Shown here piece after piece: positions 1 to 8,175 of a stretch of 35,594 bases of DNA; the stretch's first letter is position 1, and each line of letters opens with the position of its first letter. This DNA is from an uncultured Planktomarina sp. (GTDB lineage: Bacteria > Pseudomonadota > Alphaproteobacteria > Rhodobacterales > Rhodobacteraceae), in contig CAJJBD010000024.1 of the NCBI GenBank assembly GCA_905182325.1, positions 1 through 35,594 of the forward strand. The letters run 5' to 3'. The notes under the pieces were generated by a model. It saw only the letters and a list, made by a program, of their open reading frames with translations, was not told the origin of the DNA and ran no database searches. A program made the translations under genes and the position numbers.

Positions 1-51
1 GGGCCTGCCCACTATGAAGTAGATCCCGTCTACTCACAATTTTGCGCGGAT

Positions 52-261
52 TTAGTCTGCGCTGGTTAAATCACCGGCCATCTGGCGACCGTCGCGACCC
101 TCAATCAATTCATAATTGACTTTTTGATTGTCAGCTAAGCTTGTCATACCAGCACCCTCAACGGCTGAGATATGAACAAAAACGTCAGTGCCACCACCCT
201 CTGGCTCTATGAAACCAAAGCCTTTTGCGGTGTTAAACCATTTTACTGTGCCCTGAGGCAT
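52..261 (-). CDS. cspA: Cold-shock domain protein (CspA family)
   Basis: A 69-residue protein that is a single cold-shock domain (five-stranded OB fold) binding single-stranded RNA and DNA, in the family of cytoplasmic RNA chaperones. Both nucleic-acid motifs are visible: RNP1 as KGFGFI (residues 13-18) and RNP2 as VFVHI (27-31), after the typical opening GTVKWFN. Length matches the 65-70 aa of the family. The ATG is preceded by AGGAG about 7 nt upstream on the minus strand, which supports the start. It lies downstream of thrS in the same direction, but a 470-nt AT-rich gap makes its own promoter likely. The family is clear; whether it is cold-induced or constitutive cannot be told. Confidence 0.96.
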   Translation of the reverse strand: MPQGTVKWFNTAKGFGFIEPEGGGTDVFVHISAVEGAGMTSLADNQKVNYELIEGRDGRQMAGDLTSAD

Positions 262-731
262 GTCGTGTTCTCCTAATATTTATTTGCACACTGAACATTT
301 ACCCAGTGGCATGGCGCTTAGATATCGACCAAAAATTTAATATTTGGCTCGATATGCTAGGCACCATACCGACACAATTATCTGATTATGAATAAAATCA
401 AGGAAAATATTACTTAAGATCAAAATCTAAAATAAAAATTATATTTAAAAATTTTACAAAACATTGAAAATATTGAATTTTATATTAATTTTTCCTAATT
501 GTGTGGATTTCTTAAAAGTAAAATAGAAATTCCCTAAGGGATATTTTTAGCCACTCAGTTCAAAAAAACTCTAAGGGCTGGCGCCAAGTTGGGTAAATGG
601 ATGGGGTTTTGTAGCTCACCATAAGCCCCACAAAACAGACTACAATTAGGAAATTTATAATTTTAGATAGCTTAACAGATAACTAAAGTGTTTTCACCTT
701 AGTTGTTGGTGCGCCTAATTATCATAAAAAT
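262..731. other. AT-rich intergenic region between cspA and thrS
   Basis: No convincing gene lies here. The stretch from about 400 to 540 is very AT-rich, with runs of A and T, and could serve as an UP-like promoter region for cspA. A bulged inverted repeat lies at 322-355 (listed separately). A weaker pair, GTTTTGT at 606-612 and ACAAAAC at 630-636, and a short TCCC/GGGA pair near 532-542 are too weak to call. No hairpin followed by a U-run was found that would clearly end thrS transcription. Confidence 0.6.
322..355 (-). promoter_or_regulatory. Bulged inverted repeat upstream of cspA
   Basis: On the plus strand the arm ATATCGACCAAA (322-333) is matched by TTTGGCTCGATAT (343-355). The arms are complementary over 12 base pairs with one extra C in the right arm and a 9-nt AT-rich loop. 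It lies 61 nt upstream of the cspA start. No U-run follows on either strand, so a terminator is unlikely. It could be an operator, or a stem in a long cspA leader RNA of the sort known in cold-shock genes. The structure is seen; the role is inferred. Confidence 0.4.
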
Positions 732-2681
732 TTACTTGACTAAGTCAGGTGGTGTAGCTTCTATCTTCAGATCAGTTATGACCTGTTCCAGGCTCATGAC
801 TTGGCTTTGCTTGCTACCAAGCCGCCGTACGGAAACGGTTTTCTCTTCTACTTCTCGCATTCCAATCGCAAAAATAACAGGCACTTTAGCAACAGAGTGC
901 TCCCTAACCTTATAGTTAATTTTTTCATTACGTGTGTCACTTTCTGCGCGGACACCTACGGCGTTTAAGGCACCAACTACTTTTTTTACATATTCGTCTG
1001 CGTCTGACACAATTGAAGCTACAACAACCTGTCGAGGGGCAAGCCAGAGCGGTAATTTTCCGGCATGTTCCTCAATTAATATTCCAATGAAGCGCTCGAA
1101 CGAACCCAAGCAAGCTCTATGGAGCATCACAGGGCGATGTTTATTTCCATCTTCCCCAATAAAACTCGCATCAAGCCTTTCAGGTAACACAAAATCGACT
1201 TGATGGGTTCCACACTGCCAATCACGGCCGATAGCGTCAGTCAAAACAAATTCAAGTTTTGGGCCGTAAAATGCACCCTCCCCAGGATTCATTTCTGGCT
1301 CAATTCCCGCACTACGGGTCGCCGCAAGCAAGGCAGTTTCTGCGCGGTCCCACACTTCATCTGAACCAGCTCGATTGAGGGGGCGATCACTAAATTTGAT
1401 ACGAAAATGTTCAAAGCCAAGATCTTTATAAACTGAAGTTAGGTAATTTATGTATATGGCAGTTTCTTCTTCTATTTGATCTTCGCGGCAAAAGATATGA
1501 CCATCATCTTGAGTGAAGCCGCGCACCCGCATTATACCGTGCAAAGCGCCGGAGGGCTCGTATCGTGCACAGCTGCCAAATTCTGCCATGCGCAATGGCA
1601 AATCTCGGTAGGACTTGAGGCCCTGATTGAAAATCTGAACGTGGCATGGGCAATTCATTGGCTTTAAAGCATTTACTGCTTTCTCTCGGGCATGATCTTC
1701 ATCCACCTCAACGAGGAACATGTTTTCCTGATATTTATCCCAATGGCCTGATGCGATCCAAAGTTTGCGATCTACAACTTGTGGAGTATTTACTTCAACA
1801 TAGCCGCCCACTCTTTGCTTACGTCTCATGTAATCTTGCAGCTCAGTATAAATTGTCCACCCGTTTGGATGCCAGAAAATTTGACCAGGTGCCTCTTCCT
1901 GCATGTGAAAAAGGTCCATCTCCCGACCTAGCTTCCGGTGGTCTCGTTTAGCGGCCTCCTCGAGCATGTTGAGGTATGCCTTTAATTTCTCTTTTCCTGT
2001 GAATGCCACGCCATAAATGCGCTGCAGCATTGGGCGATTACTGTCGCCGCGCCAGTATGCGCCAGCGACACTCATCAGTTTGAAAGCATCAGCAGGCAAT
2101 TGGCCGGTATGTTGCAGGTGAGGGCCTCGACATAGATCTTGCCATTCTCCATGCCAATACATGCGTAGTGGCTCAGTGCCTGGTATAGCGTCAATAAGTT
2201 CAACTTTATACGGTTCGCCGGCATCACTGTAGTGCTTTACAGCGCGTTTACGGTCCCAAATTTCAGTACGGACTGGATCGCGTTTGTTAATTATGCCCTT
2301 CATTTTTTTTTCAATTGTAGCAAGGTCTTCAGGTGTGAACGGTGCCTGACGATCAAAATCATAATACCAGCCATCTTTGATTACAGGGCCGATGGTGACC
2401 TGCACGTCAGACCAAATTTCTTGTACCGCCCTAGCCATGACATGTGCTAGATCGTGTCGGATTAATTCGCTGGCCTGCAAATCGTCTTTCATGGTGTGGA
2501 TGGCGATTGAAGAATTCTCTAGAATCGGCCACGCCAAATCAAAGTGCTGTCCGCCTACGGTGGCTGATATAGCTTTTTTGGCAAGAGAAGATGCTATATC
2601 GGTTGCCACATCAGCGGCGGTAATACCTGCTTCATATTTGCGAATAGAACCGTCTGGAAGTGTGAGAGATATTATCGCCAT
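732..2681 (-). CDS. thrS: Threonine--tRNA ligase
   Basis: Class II aminoacyl-tRNA synthetase charging tRNA-Thr in the cytoplasm; 649 aa, close to the usual 640-650. Order of domains: TGS domain (about 1-62), editing domain with H76 and H80 in RHDLAH and C184/H188 in CRGPH, class II catalytic core (about 250-540), then the anticodon-binding domain (about 545-640). The core carries the zinc cysteine C344 in MNCPCH, the motif 2 region around [12 protein letters not shown], and a motif 3 region near the [11 protein letters not shown] segment. The start has GGAGAG about 6 nt upstream. MNCPCH has Cys where many homologues have Gly (MNCPGH), a variant I recall from alphaproteobacteria. Likely monocistronic; a promoter candidate is listed upstream. 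Confidence 0.99.
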   Translation of the reverse strand: MAIISLTLPDGSIRKYEAGITAADVATDIASSLAKKAISATVGGQHFDLAWPILENSSIAIHTMKDDLQASELIRHDLAHVMARAVQEIWSDVQVTIGPVIKDGWYYDFDRQAPFTPEDLATIEKKMKGIINKRDPVRTEIWDRKRAVKHYSDAGEPYKVELIDAIPGTEPLRMYWHGEWQDLCRGPHLQHTGQLPADAFKLMSVAGAYWRGDSNRPMLQRIYGVAFTGKEKLKAYLNMLEEAAKRDHRKLGREMDLFHMQEEAPGQIFWHPNGWTIYTELQDYMRRKQRVGGYVEVNTPQVVDRKLWIASGHWDKYQENMFLVEVDEDHAREKAVNALKPMNCPCHVQIFNQGLKSYRDLPLRMAEFGSCARYEPSGALHGIMRVRGFTQDDGHIFCREDQIEEETAIYINYLTSVYKDLGFEHFRIKFSDRPLNRAGSDEVWDRAETALLAATRSAGIEPEMNPGEGAFYGPKLEFVLTDAIGRDWQCGTHQVDFVLPERLDASFIGEDGNKHRPVMLHRACLGSFERFIGILIEEHAGKLPLWLAPRQVVVASIVSDADEYVKKVVGALNAVGVRAESDTRNEKINYKVREHSVAKVPVIFAIGMREVEEKTVSVRRLGSKQSQVMSLEQVITDLKIEATPPDLVK

Positions 2682-2703
2682 TTGTGGCTCTCCTCGTCAG
2701 TTT

Positions 2704-2721
2704 GGCGCCCACGGAACGCCC
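2704..2721 (-). promoter_or_regulatory. Small hairpin in the thrS leader
   Basis: In the presumed thrS leader, GGCG and CGCC can pair around a 9-nt loop that contains CCGUG. The hairpin ends about 12 nt before the GGAG ribosome-binding site. Known biology: in E. coli ThrRS represses its own mRNA by binding leader hairpins that mimic the tRNA-Thr anticodon arm, including a CGU triplet. The match here is only a short stem with CGU in the loop, so this is a suggestion. Confidence 0.2.
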
Positions 2722-2745
2722 GATTGCGGGTACTTTATTAAAGTT

Positions 2746-2775
2746 CTATTTGCCGCTTTTGATTTTGACTGTCAA
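2746..2775 (-). promoter_or_regulatory. Candidate sigma-70 promoter of thrS
   Basis: On the minus strand a perfect TTGACA (-35, plus-strand 2770-2775) is followed after 17-18 nt by CAAATAG (-10-like, about 2746-2752). Transcription from here would give a leader of roughly 60 nt before the thrS ATG, containing a small GC-rich hairpin at 2704-2721. The -35 is excellent, the -10 only fair. Confidence 0.4.
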
Positions 2776-2899
2776 CCAACTCAAATTTTAGTCTTAATTG
2801 TATCCAGATTTATAGCTGAGCTGCCGTTTTTAATTATTACTGATGTAAGATTTAATAAAAGTTGTTATAAATTATTTAATTAATTTGGATAAATGGTTC

Positions 2900-3646
2900 A
2901 TGAAGTTCTTACAGACAGAATATGGCCGTAGGATTGCGGTTTCACAGTCTGACGGCAATGGTCCAGGAATAGTTTTTCTTGGTGGGTTTATGTCTGATAT
3001 GACTGGTACCAAATCGCTTAACTTAGCCGCCTGGTGTGAAGAACAAAAAAGGCCATTCCTAAGCTTTGATTATTCTGGACATGGAGCGTCTTCTGGCTCC
3101 TTCACAGACGGGTGTATTGGAGATTGGGCGGAAGATGCTAAGTCCGCCATTGCCGATCTGACAGAAGGGCCTCAAATCTTAGTGGGGTCATCAATGGGTG
3201 GCTGGATAGCGCTACTTATGGCCCAACGTATTCCTGAAAGGATTGCTGGTCTTGTGACTATCGCTGCGGCACCAGACTTTACTGAGGACGGGTTTTGGAA
3301 AAATTTTAATGAGGAAACACGCAAGCATTTGGTGGATGAAGGCGTGGTCAACGTTCCGTCAGATTATGGGGATCCGTATCCAATAACTAAGCGCTTGATA
3401 GAGGATGGACGTGTACACCTGGTATTACGTAAACCTCTGAAATTACCTATTCCAGTGCGTTTGTTGCAGGGTAGTCACGATGAAGATGTGTCTGTTGAAA
3501 CGGCCAATAAATTATTTCAACATATCGAAGGATCAGATGTGCAGCTTACTCTACTTAAGGGAGCTGATCATCGGTTTTCCACCCCTGATGCTCTGGCGCT
3601 GGTGAGAACTTCAATTTCAGATCTCATGAGAATTATCGAAAATTGA
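2900..3646 (+). CDS. Alpha/beta hydrolase (ABHD10-like esterase/thioesterase)
   Basis: A 248-residue single-domain alpha/beta hydrolase without a signal peptide, so probably cytoplasmic. Visible elements from the ATG at 2900: oxyanion region VFLGGF (25-30), nucleophile elbow GSSMGG with S98, acid residue D194 or D196 in GSHDEDV, and catalytic H224 in GADHRF. The segment LSFDYSGHGASSG is characteristic of the family close to human ABHD10 and alphaproteobacterial homologues. I chose ATG 2900 because family members begin near the TEYGRRIA segment; a TTG at 2885 in frame would add five residues. It is divergent from thrS. Substrate unknown; carboxyl-ester or thioester hydrolysis is the family expectation. 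Confidence 0.9.
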   Translation: MKFLQTEYGRRIAVSQSDGNGPGIVFLGGFMSDMTGTKSLNLAAWCEEQKRPFLSFDYSGHGASSGSFTDGCIGDWAEDAKSAIADLTEGPQILVGSSMGGWIALLMAQRIPERIAGLVTIAAAPDFTEDGFWKNFNEETRKHLVDEGVVNVPSDYGDPYPITKRLIEDGRVHLVLRKPLKLPIPVRLLQGSHDEDVSVETANKLFQHIEGSDVQLTLLKGADHRFSTPDALALVRTSISDLMRIIEN

Positions 3647-3695
3647 AGATGCTGAAATAACACTGGCTCTATTACTTTGGTATATTTGGAAAAAA

Positions 3696-3773
3696 TTCAA
3701 ACTTTGGTTAAATTGGAGTTTGAAATAGGTTTTATTATTTTCAAGTTAAGTTTTGCTCAATTTCTTTATTGAG
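3696..3773 (+). terminator. Two hairpins between the hydrolase and MFS genes
   Basis: First hairpin: TTCAAACT (3696-3703) pairs perfectly with AGTTTGAA (3717-3724) around 13 nt and is followed by the T-rich stretch TTTTATTATTTT. Second hairpin: CTCAAT (3756-3761) pairs with ATTGAG (3768-3773) around TTCTTT and is followed by TTTATCTTATT, ending about 19 nt before the Shine-Dalgarno sequence of the next gene. Both stems are AT-rich and the U-runs are broken, so these are weak terminators at best, or leader structures of the transporter gene. Confidence 0.3.
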
Positions 3774-3807
3774 TTTATCTTATTATGAATTGAGGAGAAA
3801 GTTGAAT

Positions 3808-5151
3808 ATGGCTTTATCAATATCTCAAAAAGAAGGTTGGGGTCTGGCTGATATGGGAATTGTTGTTTTTGTAATTATAAAACAACTCTTAATCCTTTCT
3901 TTTTTGACAAATTATCTGGGTGTCCCAATTACATTGGCAGGTTTGGTCACAACTTCTATTTTGGTGTTTGATATATTTACAGACCCAGTCGTAGGGTGGT
4001 TATCTGACCGCACGAATACCCGTTGGGGTCGGCGCGCACCATGGATTGTGTCAGGTGGATTAATAATGGTAGCCGGTATTATTGGTCTATTTGCTGCTCC
4101 GTTAGGAATTAGCCCAATTGCCGCAGCAGTTTGGGTAGGCACATTTTTTTTAGTAGCTACTATTGGTTTTACAATGGTCGCGATCCCCTATGGCGCAACA
4201 GCAGGTGAAATGACAGAAAGTCCCAGTGAACGGTCTACTATGATGGCCTGGCGTATGGGCTTTGCAAGTGTAGGTATTCTCATTGGCGGCGCTTTAATCC
4301 CGGTGTTGGCTGGCGATACTCGAGAAGGGTTTTTTACTGCAGCACTGATAGTGTCGCCACTGATACTTGGTTCGATTTGGGTTTCTGTGTTTATGACTCG
4401 CCATGCCCCCCGTGTCCAAAAACCTAGCTTACTGGCTCCACTTGATATGTTGCGTTTAGTGCTACGTAATAAACCTTTTGTTGTTCTCACAATTCTTTAC
4501 GGAACTATGACCCTTGCCGTGGCACTCATCACTGCTGGTCTGCCGTTTGCAGCAATTTATTTGATTTTAGATGATGGAACGACTGCGTTGTCAGGTATAG
4601 CGGCTGGGCTCGGAACTATGGCAACGATGTTTGCAGTCTTTGTCGTTGGATCTATTTTGTCACAAGCTGTATGGGTTTGGGCTAGTAAACTTCTTGGCAA
4701 GGCAATTGCCTTGGCATTTGGATTAATGTTTTACGTTTTATTGCTTTATGCACTGTACCTTTCCTTGCCTTCAGTCAACGTGACAGCGATAGCGGGGATG
4801 TTTGTCTTGGCTGGTATGGCAAATGGGTCCTACCAACAAATTCCATGGGCGATGTATCCGGATTTGATGGATGTAACCCGATTACAGACTGGTGAGACAA
4901 TAGAAGGCGCATTTTCGGGAATTTGGTTATTTGGTCAAAAAGTAGCTAATGCATTTGCACCGCTTATATTGTCTGTGTTTTTGGCTAGCTATGGCTGGCT
5001 AGAAACTACTGAGGGACGAGTGGAGCAGCTTCCAGGAGCGATAGTGGCATTACAAAAGTCTATCACATTGGTCCCAGCTGCCATTTTAGTAATTGCCACT
5101 GTTATGCTGATACTAGTCTATAAGCCTATGGCTGCAAAAGTTTTGCGGTGA
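3808..5151 (+). CDS. MFS transporter, GPH (MFS_2) cation symporter type
   Basis: An inner-membrane protein of 447 residues with about 12 hydrophobic helices. The loop between helices 2 and 3 reads DIFTDPVVGWLSDRTNTRWGRR, the signature of the glycoside-pentoside-hexuronide:cation symporter family (MFS_2). The family moves sugars, glucuronides or other small organic solutes with H+ or Na+; the substrate here cannot be read from sequence. I chose ATG 3808 because TGAGGAG ends about 10 nt before it; a TTG at 3769 in frame would add 13 charged/polar residues without a better ribosome site. The next hydrolase gene begins 4 nt after the stop, so the two are probably co-transcribed. Confidence 0.92.
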   Translation: MALSISQKEGWGLADMGIVVFVIIKQLLILSFLTNYLGVPITLAGLVTTSILVFDIFTDPVVGWLSDRTNTRWGRRAPWIVSGGLIMVAGIIGLFAAPLGISPIAAAVWVGTFFLVATIGFTMVAIPYGATAGEMTESPSERSTMMAWRMGFASVGILIGGALIPVLAGDTREGFFTAALIVSPLILGSIWVSVFMTRHAPRVQKPSLLAPLDMLRLVLRNKPFVVLTILYGTMTLAVALITAGLPFAAIYLILDDGTTALSGIAAGLGTMATMFAVFVVGSILSQAVWVWASKLLGKAIALAFGLMFYVLLLYALYLSLPSVNVTAIAGMFVLAGMANGSYQQIPWAMYPDLMDVTRLQTGETIEGAFSGIWLFGQKVANAFAPLILSVFLASYGWLETTEGRVEQLPGAIVALQKSITLVPAAILVIATVMLILVYKPMAAKVLR

Positions 5152-5155
5152 ACAA

Positions 5156-6046
5156 GTGCAGTTATTTTCTCTTTCCAATTTAGATGATCATCTTGCCGCG
5201 CAGGAAGCCGCGGTCCCTGACTTAAGGTCTGAGGTACATAAGAGGGTACTTTGGGCCGATAAATCTAAAGAAAAAACTGAGATATCAGTTGTTTATGTAC
5301 ATGGATTTTCTGCAACCTCGGAAGAATTAAGGCCCTTTCCAGATAATGTGGCGTCTGGCCTAAATGCCAATCTCTTTTTTACGCGCCTAGCTGGGCACGG
5401 GCAAGATTATAAGGCAATGGGCAAAGCGAGTTTGGCCAAATGGCACGCGGACATAGATGAGGCCATGGAAATTGGCTGTGCTTTGGGAAAACGTATCGTC
5501 GTTATTGCGTGCTCAACTGGTGCTCCTTTGGTGTTGTCTAGTTTAGAAAAACAGTCACGTGATGTGGCTGCCTGCATATTCGTATCTCCAAATTTTGGGC
5601 TGGCTGACCCTGTAAAAAACTTACTTCTTAATTTACCAAAAATTAGGTATTGGGGCTCAATCGTTATGGGCCGGAGCCGAGGCTTTGAGCCGCGAAGTTT
5701 GACTCATAAAAAGTATTGGACGCAAAGCTACGGAATTGAAGCTGTTTACACAATGATGGACGCTGTGCGAGCTGCCACAAGGGTGAGGGTAAAATCTTTG
5801 ACTATCCCGTTGGCAGTACTCTACTGCCTAGAGGATAAAGTAGTTTCTCCAAGAAAAATATTATCAGTTTTTAAACGCTGGGGTGGCCCCAAAGAACGGC
5901 TTTTAATGGACAAAGGTGATGACCCGTCAGGTCACCTGATTATAGGTGATATTATGAACCCTAAGCAAACCAAACTTGCGACCCAATTCACTCTTGATTT
6001 TTGCGTTAAACAGTTGCGTTTAAATTTAGATGGCAGCGCATTCTAA
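5156..6046 (+). CDS. Alpha/beta hydrolase (serine hydrolase, lipase-like)
   Basis: A 296-residue alpha/beta hydrolase with a GTG start, beginning 4 nt after the MFS stop codon. Seen: VVYVHGFSA (oxyanion region, about 46-53), nucleophile S120 in ACSTGA, acid residue D227 in CLEDKVV, and H260 in PSGHLI. The nucleophile elbow is A-x-S-x-G rather than the usual G-x-S-x-G, a tolerated variant. An N-terminal extension of about 40 residues precedes the core, with no signal peptide. Tight coupling to the symporter suggests that it acts on the imported solute or a product, but this is inference. It differs in sequence from the flanking hydrolases, so the group is not a recent tandem duplication. Confidence 0.88.
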   Translation: MQLFSLSNLDDHLAAQEAAVPDLRSEVHKRVLWADKSKEKTEISVVYVHGFSATSEELRPFPDNVASGLNANLFFTRLAGHGQDYKAMGKASLAKWHADIDEAMEIGCALGKRIVVIACSTGAPLVLSSLEKQSRDVAACIFVSPNFGLADPVKNLLLNLPKIRYWGSIVMGRSRGFEPRSLTHKKYWTQSYGIEAVYTMMDAVRAATRVRVKSLTIPLAVLYCLEDKVVSPRKILSVFKRWGGPKERLLMDKGDDPSGHLIIGDIMNPKQTKLATQFTLDFCVKQLRLNLDGSAF

Positions 6047-6087
6047 TCTTTTGGATCACTAGATTACATTACCAGCTTTATTTTAAT

Positions 6088-6146
6088 GGTGGAATAAATC
6101 CACCCAACTCAATTAATGGAAATTTTTTTAAAAACCTTCCATAATT
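6088..6146. other. Inverted repeats after the second hydrolase gene
   Basis: GGTGGA (6088-6093) pairs with TCCACC (6099-6104) around ATAAA. A longer imperfect repeat follows: AATTAATGGAA (6111-6121) against TTCCATAATT (6137-6146), enclosing a T7 run and A-rich DNA. Either could end transcription of the 5156-6046 gene, but the U-run is not placed right after a strong stem. The rest of the 158-nt gap holds no gene. Confidence 0.3.
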
Positions 6147-6204
6147 CTGTTAAAAAGAGATTTCTTTGCCTTGGCATGTACTCAAAAACTTGACAAAATA
6201 AACT

Positions 6205-6903
6205 ATGAACTCAGAACCAATTGTTTTCCTCCCAGGCATGATGTGTGATGCGAGATTATTTGCGCCGCAGATTGATGGATTATCGCATCAGTGTGCAGTC
6301 ATGGTGGCGCCGACTCATCTTGGCGAGCGTGTGGAACAAATTGCGAGCAGCATATTAGATATGGCTCCGCATAGATTTGCCTTATGTGGTTTGTCGATGG
6401 GCGGAATCGTTGCATTAGAAATTACACGCCGTGCACCAGATAGGGTGAAACGGCTATGTCTGATGGATACAAATCCAATGTGTGAAACGCCGGAACGTGC
6501 CGCTGAACGTGAACCGCAGATCATCGCTGCGCGTACCGGACGGCTAGAACAGATTATGCGCGAAGAAATTACATTAAATTATTTGACTGAAACATTACAC
6601 AAAGAACATATCTTTGAATTGTTAATCGATATGGGCATGTCACTTGGTTCTGAGGCATTTGTCCGCCAATCGCGTGCGCTTCAAAAACGCCGAGATCAGC
6701 AATCATTTCTAAGCAAGATAAAATGTCCTACTTTATTGCTGTGCGGTGAGCAGGATCAGATATGCTTGCCAAAACGGCACAAGTTTATGGCTGAGTTAAT
6801 TGAAGGTGCAAAGCTTACAATTATCAAAAATGCTGGCCACTTGCCAACTTTAGAGCAACCAGAGGCCACCAATGAAGCGTTAAGGGCGTGGTTGGCTACT
6901 TAA
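6205..6903 (+). CDS. Alpha/beta hydrolase (alpha/beta fold, MhpC/BioH-like)
   Basis: A compact 232-residue alpha/beta hydrolase without a signal peptide. Seen: VFLPGMMCD at the oxyanion strand (7-15), nucleophile S64 in GLSMGG, acid residue in LLCGEQDQIC (about 183), and the catalytic His in NAGHLPTLEQPE. That last segment is the classic C-terminal block of esterases and C-C hydrolases such as MhpC/BioH-like proteins. The ATG at 6205 has only a weak upstream ribosome site. It converges with rsgA, the two stops being 26 nt apart. Fold certain, substrate unknown. Confidence 0.88.
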   Translation: MNSEPIVFLPGMMCDARLFAPQIDGLSHQCAVMVAPTHLGERVEQIASSILDMAPHRFALCGLSMGGIVALEITRRAPDRVKRLCLMDTNPMCETPERAAEREPQIIAARTGRLEQIMREEITLNYLTETLHKEHIFELLIDMGMSLGSEAFVRQSRALQKRRDQQSFLSKIKCPTLLLCGEQDQICLPKRHKFMAELIEGAKLTIIKNAGHLPTLEQPEATNEALRAWLAT

Positions 6904-6911
6904 GATTTGTC

Positions 6912-6946
6912 AGCATAAAAGCGTGTGACTTATTTTTGTTTATGCT
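6912..6946. terminator. Possible bidirectional hairpin between convergent genes
   Basis: AGCATAAA (6912-6919) pairs perfectly with TTTATGCT (6939-6946) across a 19-nt loop; the right arm lies inside the last codons of rsgA. On the plus strand it is followed by TTTG, on the minus strand by no T-run. It sits exactly where two converging transcripts must end, but the long loop and weak U-run keep this tentative. Confidence 0.3.
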
Positions 6947-8003
6947 TTTGTCCGCTACCAATTTTGTCTTTAGTCGCATTTTCTTTACTAAAGCGTTTAG
7001 CTAAAACCTTTGTATTTTCCTGATCTTCTGATACCAGCTTTAGCCAACGGTTGACGCGGATCACATCAATTAGGCCAATGGTAATATTGGCTTGGATGGC
7101 ACAGCCGGGTTCATGATCGTGGGAGCAGTCGTTGAAGCGGCAGCTTTGTTCGAGTTCATGCAAGTCTGCAAATGTCTCTTTTATTCCAGTTGCGGCATCC
7201 GTTAGTTGTAATTCTCGCATACCTGGGGTGTCTATGACTGCGCAACCTTGGGGTATAATATGTAGCTGGCGACTGGTAGTGGTATGGCGGCCTTTATCAT
7301 CTGCCTCACGGACGGCTTGAGTGTTGATTAATGGATTGCCTGCTAACGTATTTGTCAGAGTTGATTTCCCAACACCGGACGACCCTAGAAAGGCCACTGT
7401 TTGACCCAGTTCACACCAAGGAGCTAATTGCTCTTTTGCAGATGAACTGCGAGCGTCAACGTTTATGACAGCGACGCGTTCAGATATTTTTGATGCCAGT
7501 TGAGAAAAGTTTGTTAAGTCAGAGTTTAAATCAAATTTTGTCAATATAATTACTGGTGTGATCTCAGCCTCATTGATCATTGCGATGTATCGTTCAAGAC
7601 GCGCTAGATTGAAGTCACTATTGCATGACGAAACAATAAACGCCGTATCGAGGTTTGCTGCAATCAGCTGTTCTTTCCGGTCATGCCCCGCAGCACGGCG
7701 TTTCAGTAAGCTCCTTCGTTTCAAAATTTTACTAGAGCGTGGGTCTCCTTGATTTAACAGCAACCAATCTCCCACTGCTACCTCGTACAAGGATGGAATT
7801 TTTATGTCTACATTGACGCCCACAACATGAAGATTACTTCGATGAACTTGCATAATACGAACCGGGGGCGTCTCCCTTAGGTCTGTACTGACAACTTGGT
7901 CTATGAAATATTGATTCCATCCCAGGGATTTTAATCGGACGTCTACATCCAAAATATCGTGTTGGTTATTTTGAGATTTAGGTTCTGGACCGTCGTGTAC
8001 CAT
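6930..8003 (-). CDS. rsgA: Ribosome small subunit-dependent GTPase A
   Basis: Circularly permuted GTPase (YjeQ/EngC) that binds the 30S subunit late in its maturation; 357 aa, normal length. The G motifs appear in permuted order: G4 TKFD (155-158), G1 GSSGVGKST (207-215), then G3 DTPG (258-261). An N-terminal OB fold occupies about 45-110, and the C-terminal zinc knuckle uses C288, C293, H295 and C301. The basic tail ends KHKQK. A GAGAAGG sequence about 8 nt upstream supports the ATG. It is in the same direction as the upstream aminotransferase operon but separated by 172 nt, so it probably has its own promoter; a TTGATT/TAGACT pair in that gap is one candidate. Confidence 0.97.
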   Translation of the reverse strand: MVHDGPEPKSQNNQHDILDVDVRLKSLGWNQYFIDQVVSTDLRETPPVRIMQVHRSNLHVVGVNVDIKIPSLYEVAVGDWLLLNQGDPRSSKILKRRSLLKRRAAGHDRKEQLIAANLDTAFIVSSCNSDFNLARLERYIAMINEAEITPVIILTKFDLNSDLTNFSQLASKISERVAVINVDARSSSAKEQLAPWCELGQTVAFLGSSGVGKSTLTNTLAGNPLINTQAVREADDKGRHTTTSRQLHIIPQGCAVIDTPGMRELQLTDAATGIKETFADLHELEQSCRFNDCSHDHEPGCAIQANITIGLIDVIRVNRWLKLVSEDQENTKVLAKRFSKENATKDKIGSGQKHKQK

Positions 8004-8175
8004 TTAGAAAACCTTCTCTTCGTACTTACAGCGTTAGAGGTATTGTTTCAAATATCACGAAGTCTAAGCTAGCATTCGTCTCAATCAAGATAATCTTTGG
8101 ACGCTTTAATATTTAGATTTAAGTAAATAATCAGGGTTACTATGCAGAAAAGGGTAGGGTCAGTCTCACGAGAAA

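Noticed and set aside
18-34. AGTAGA/TCTACT hairpin downstream of cspA as a terminator
   Set aside because: The six-pair stem has a five-base loop but no U-run on the minus strand, so evidence is too thin.
703-915. Plus-strand 70-codon ORF at the thrS 3' end
   Set aside because: Mostly antisense to the conserved ThrRS anticodon-binding domain, with no recognisable product.
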